Made by a program: the position numbers and the translations under genes. A model generated the notes under the pieces. The model did no database searches. It saw only the letters and a program-made list of their open reading frames with translations, and was not told where the DNA came from. From assembly GCA_965215855.1 (NCBI GenBank), contig CBDCER010000002.1, positions 434,001 to 498,000 of the forward strand: a DNA stretch of 64,000 nt, in the 5' to 3' direction. The DNA is from J027 sp965215855 (GTDB taxonomy: Bacteria; Chloroflexota; Anaerolineae; Aggregatilineales; J027). Shown here piece by piece: positions 61,385-64,000 of the stretch. The stretch's first letter is position 1, and each line of letters begins with the position of its first letter.

Positions 61385-62890
61385 ATGGCTGAGACCCAGG
61401 TGCTTGCACCGCCAGCAATAGCTACAGAAATCGCCGCCGGAGCCTCCACGTCCGCCTATCCCCAGGTACAAATCGGTTTTGTGGAGGAGATTCGCTCCAG
61501 TCGTCTGACCATTTTGTGGAAAGCCACGCTCATTAGCACTTTCATCTTCGCCTGGGTCGTCTTGTTGTTTTCGGGTACATCTGGAACCCCACTGTTTGAG
61601 CTGTTTTTACCCATTGGCATTGTGGTTGTCTCCAGCTTTGGAACCCGCCGCTTGTTGCAACAGAATCGCTATCAACTAGCTACCTGGGTCTATGCACTGG
61701 GCGTATTGCTGGCCCTCAGCGCCATGATGTTACCCGACAACGAAACCAGCCGCTCAATCGTTCCCGCGCTGGGCATTCTGGTCATCTTTGTCGTCGGCAT
61801 GTTAATGTCGGTGCGCGATACTGTGCTTCTTCTGTTGGTGAGTTACATCCTGATGATCCCCCTTCCCTGGCTATACTCCGGTGAGAATCCAGTAACAGAT
61901 GAGGGATTGTTTGCCTTTATCTTGATGGGCATATCCGCGCTGGCTGTCACACAAGTCAGCGGCGAGTTATATAGCATTGCTGATTGGGCACTGGCGAGTT
62001 ATCGTAAGGAACGAGAAACAGCCACCAAACTACACCAAAGCCGTCTGGATGTAGAGCATAGCCTCCTGAAACAACAAAACCTGACCTTACAATTGCAAAA
62101 TGCGAATCAAGAACTAGATGATGCCCGCGAAGCTGCCGAACTCGCCAAGCAATTTAGGGGGCAATTCCTGGCAAACATGAGCCACGAACTGAGAACCCCG
62201 CTTAACGCTGTCATCGGCTTCAGCGAGACCATGTTGAGCTTTCCCATGATGTATGATGGGATAGAGTTGCCCGTCGAATACCGCCAGGATATGGAACGGA
62301 TTTTTACCAGCGGCAAGCACCTGTTGGGCATTATCAACGATATTTTGGACCTGAGTAAGATCGACGTTGGGCGCTTGGAAATTGAACTTAGACCGGTTGA
62401 TCTGGAGCCAATCTTCAAAGGCTTGCTTTCCACCGCTGTTGGTTTAGTTGGCGCAAAACCCGTTGATTTGAAGCGTGAACTTCCTAAAGAACTACCAATG
62501 GTCATTGGTGACCAGTTGCGTGTACGGCAGGTATTGTTGAATCTATATAGCAATGCGGCCAAATTCACCGAAGAAGGCGCGATTACCCTACGGCTGAAAA
62601 CAGAACTAAATCGTGTTATCATCAGCGTATCGGACACTGGCCCAGGTATCTCACCAGGCAACATAGAGCGCATTTTTGAAGCCTTCCAACAGGGCGAAAG
62701 TGGACGTAGACAAAAACGGGCTGGGGCCGGGCTGGGTCTGGCGATTTCGCAGCAACTACTGGATTTGATGGATGGTTCTATCTGGGTTGAATCAGAAGTT
62801 GATAAAGGATCAACTTTCCATATCTCCTTGCCACTCTATCAACCAGACACAAATGAAGAATGGGCAGAGGTTGAAGAAGAGGTTAGCTAA
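61385..62890 (+). CDS. membrane-bound sensor histidine kinase
   Basis: 501 residues. About six TM helices at 45-195, with hardly any external loop, form the sensor. A coiled linker (205-255) leads to the HisKA domain with H267 in FLANMSHELRTPLNAVIGFSE. The ATPase has LLNLYSNAAKFTEEG (N box), DTGPGISPGNIERIFEAFQQ (G1/F) and GAGLGLAIS (G2). A strong AGGGGAGA ribosome site precedes the ATG. The receiver protein 22 bp downstream and the next receiver overlap or follow closely, so it probably phosphorylates one or both. Confidence 0.92.
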   Translation: MAETQVLAPPAIATEIAAGASTSAYPQVQIGFVEEIRSSRLTILWKATLISTFIFAWVVLLFSGTSGTPLFELFLPIGIVVVSSFGTRRLLQQNRYQLATWVYALGVLLALSAMMLPDNETSRSIVPALGILVIFVVGMLMSVRDTVLLLLVSYILMIPLPWLYSGENPVTDEGLFAFILMGISALAVTQVSGELYSIADWALASYRKERETATKLHQSRLDVEHSLLKQQNLTLQLQNANQELDDAREAAELAKQFRGQFLANMSHELRTPLNAVIGFSETMLSFPMMYDGIELPVEYRQDMERIFTSGKHLLGIINDILDLSKIDVGRLEIELRPVDLEPIFKGLLSTAVGLVGAKPVDLKRELPKELPMVIGDQLRVRQVLLNLYSNAAKFTEEGAITLRLKTELNRVIISVSDTGPGISPGNIERIFEAFQQGESGRRQKRAGAGLGLAISQQLLDLMDGSIWVESEVDKGSTFHISLPLYQPDTNEEWAEVEEEVS

Positions 62891-62912
62891 CCATTGAACG
62901 GAGTGCTACACC

Positions 62913-63743
62913 ATGCGAATCATGTACATAGAGGACAATCAAATCAATCTGGCCCTGGTCGAGCGCGTAGCCCGGATTAACAAGCATGAAGTGGTATCGT
63001 TCAGCAATGGCTCCGAGGCACTGGTGGCACTCGAAACGGATCCCTGTGACGTCATCTTGATGGATATCGAGTTGGAAGGCGAATTGGACGGTGTGGAAGT
63101 GACACGACGCTTGCGGGCACGCGGCGACTCTCGTCCCATTATTGCTGTCACAGCTTATGCGATGGTGGGTGATATGGAACGCATTCTAGACGCTGGTTGC
63201 AATGACTACCTATCGAAGCCCATCCCGATAGCCGAACTATTGAAATTGCTGGCGAAATATGATCCGGCGAATGTTTCTCCAACCGTACCGCAACCTGCAA
63301 CTCCGGCTCCCGCTGAAGCTCCGGCTACACCGGTTACTGCTGCCAATAAACCCACTGACGCCGTAAAAACACCTGCGGTCTCTCAAACTGTTGCAAGTAC
63401 CACACCATCATCGCTCCCCACCGCGTCCGACACAACTGATGTCGAAAAACCTGCTGCTGCTGTTGAAGCATCTACGGCAGCGCAAACCACCACAAGCCCA
63501 GCGTCATCAGTTGCCGCCCCCACGCCAGATGCAACCGATACTGAACAGAAACCTGAGAAGCCTGAAACAGATGCAGAAGCACCTAAAACCGCTGCCCCTG
63601 TCGATCAATCTAAGATCGTAACAGCGAAACTCAGAGCGCCTGCCCAAAAGCCATCAATTGCGCCAACTACTAAATCTAAGCCGACCGGACAGCCACCATC
63701 AGCCTCTCCGGATAAACCATCTGCGGAGGAACAGGATGGCTGA
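62913..63743 (+). CDS. response regulator with a long Ala/Pro/Thr-rich tail
   Basis: 276 residues. A receiver domain at 1-118 has E7-D8, D51 (VILMDIELEG), T80-A81 and K102 (SKPIP). The rest (about 125-276) is low-complexity sequence made of Pro, Ala, Thr, Ser and Lys, with no recognised output domain. It is a paralogue of the lone receiver at 38472. The tail may be a flexible tether to a partner. The stop overlaps the next gene by 8 bp. Confidence 0.9.
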   Translation: MRIMYIEDNQINLALVERVARINKHEVVSFSNGSEALVALETDPCDVILMDIELEGELDGVEVTRRLRARGDSRPIIAVTAYAMVGDMERILDAGCNDYLSKPIPIAELLKLLAKYDPANVSPTVPQPATPAPAEAPATPVTAANKPTDAVKTPAVSQTVASTTPSSLPTASDTTDVEKPAAAVEASTAAQTTTSPASSVAAPTPDATDTEQKPEKPETDAEAPKTAAPVDQSKIVTAKLRAPAQKPSIAPTTKSKPTGQPPSASPDKPSAEEQDG

Positions 63744-64000
63744 TGACACCATTATCTCGCAACCTAACGAACCAATGGTAGAACCAGAGCCTACGAGTGA
63801 TAAGCCACAATCCCCCAAACAGGATTTGGCGTCTAGATCTTTGTGTGCAGTCGTGGTAGATGATGAGCCAGCTAACCGCGATATTCTAATGCGTCTCCTA
63901 CAACACAGCAACATCAATGTCCAGGGTGCAGCGACAGGTGCTGAAGCCTTGCAGCTTGCCGAATCGCTGGGGTCGGAGCTTCAACTGATGATGCTGGATC
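63736..64000 (+). CDS. response regulator, N-terminal part (runs off the right edge)
   Basis: 88 codons in the window, from the ATG at 63736 behind GGAGGA and overlapping the previous stop by 8 bp. A Pro/Glu-rich head of about 35 residues leads to a receiver: LCAVVVDDEPANRDILMRLL, GAATGAEALQLAES and LQLMMLD at the edge, where the last Asp is the expected phospho-acceptor. The output domain is outside the window. Confidence 0.85.
   Translation, partial: MADDTIISQPNEPMVEPEPTSDKPQSPKQDLASRSLCAVVVDDEPANRDILMRLLQHSNINVQGAATGAEALQLAESLGSELQLMMLD

Noticed and set aside
1..64000. tRNA, rRNA, CRISPR, integrase or intact IS
   Set aside because: None was recognised in any intergenic region or on either strand by eye; a covariance-model scan would settle the tRNA and ncRNA question.

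Overview
The window looks like chromosomal DNA of a Chloroflexota bacterium, probably of the Anaerolineae type. This is inferred from gene content only. The signs are two very large membrane proteins with the DUF2298 (Chlor_Arch_YYY) domain, an Agl23-like (TIGR03663-type) membrane protein, many SH3b-domain proteins on Thr/Pro-rich stalks, several Ser/Thr kinases, and multidomain response regulators. No rRNA, tRNA, CRISPR array, integrase or intact insertion sequence was seen.

Layout. 1-10.4 kb is mixed: the start of a TIR-domain protein, a SufR-like regulator with an A-type Fe-S carrier, a degenerate CPBP-like membrane protein, a TatD/SH3b pair, GDP-mannose dehydratase and a GDP-6-deoxy-hexose reductase, a lone CpaF-type ATPase, an AbrB/PIN toxin-antitoxin pair with a SUKH-like gene, and a CDF metal transporter with three C-terminal dimerisation-like modules. 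10.5-35.2 kb is one unbroken minus-strand run of ten genes, nearly 25 kb, behind an extended -10 promoter. It encodes a flippase-like protein, a GT4 glycosyltransferase, a methyltransferase, a GT39-like protein, a 2358-residue GT39/DUF2298 fusion, a 1065-residue DUF2298 protein, another GT39-like protein, an ECF sigma/anti-sigma pair, and a 1635-residue Agl23-like protein ending in an NHL propeller. It reads as a lipid-linked envelope glycan pathway with its own regulator.

35.2-41.7 kb holds a BMP/PnrA-type binding protein flanked by two decayed remnants of one small gene, then a GT39-like protein with a receiver-only regulator and a lone Lrp/AsnC RAM domain, a secreted PPC-domain protein and a GAF protein. 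41.8-47 kb encodes a cytosolic kinase with a PDZ domain, a transmembrane kinase with three extracytoplasmic SH3b modules, and a site-2 protease 3 bp behind it, a plausible envelope-signalling set. 47-54.7 kb has a YbdK-type carboxylate-amine ligase, an alpha/beta hydrolase, a Clp ATPase with a broken first Walker B, a two-domain thioredoxin, a tiny zinc finger, and a second ECF sigma with a ZAS anti-sigma carrying three SH3b modules. 54.9-59.6 kb has a flavin reductase/AMMECR1 pair, a lipoprotein, an alkaline-phosphatase-superfamily enzyme, a secreted protein and a GNAT enzyme. 59.7-64 kb is a signalling block: a receiver-GAF protein with a cyclase-like domain lacking both metal aspartates, a membrane histidine kinase, and two receiver proteins, the last cut by the window edge.
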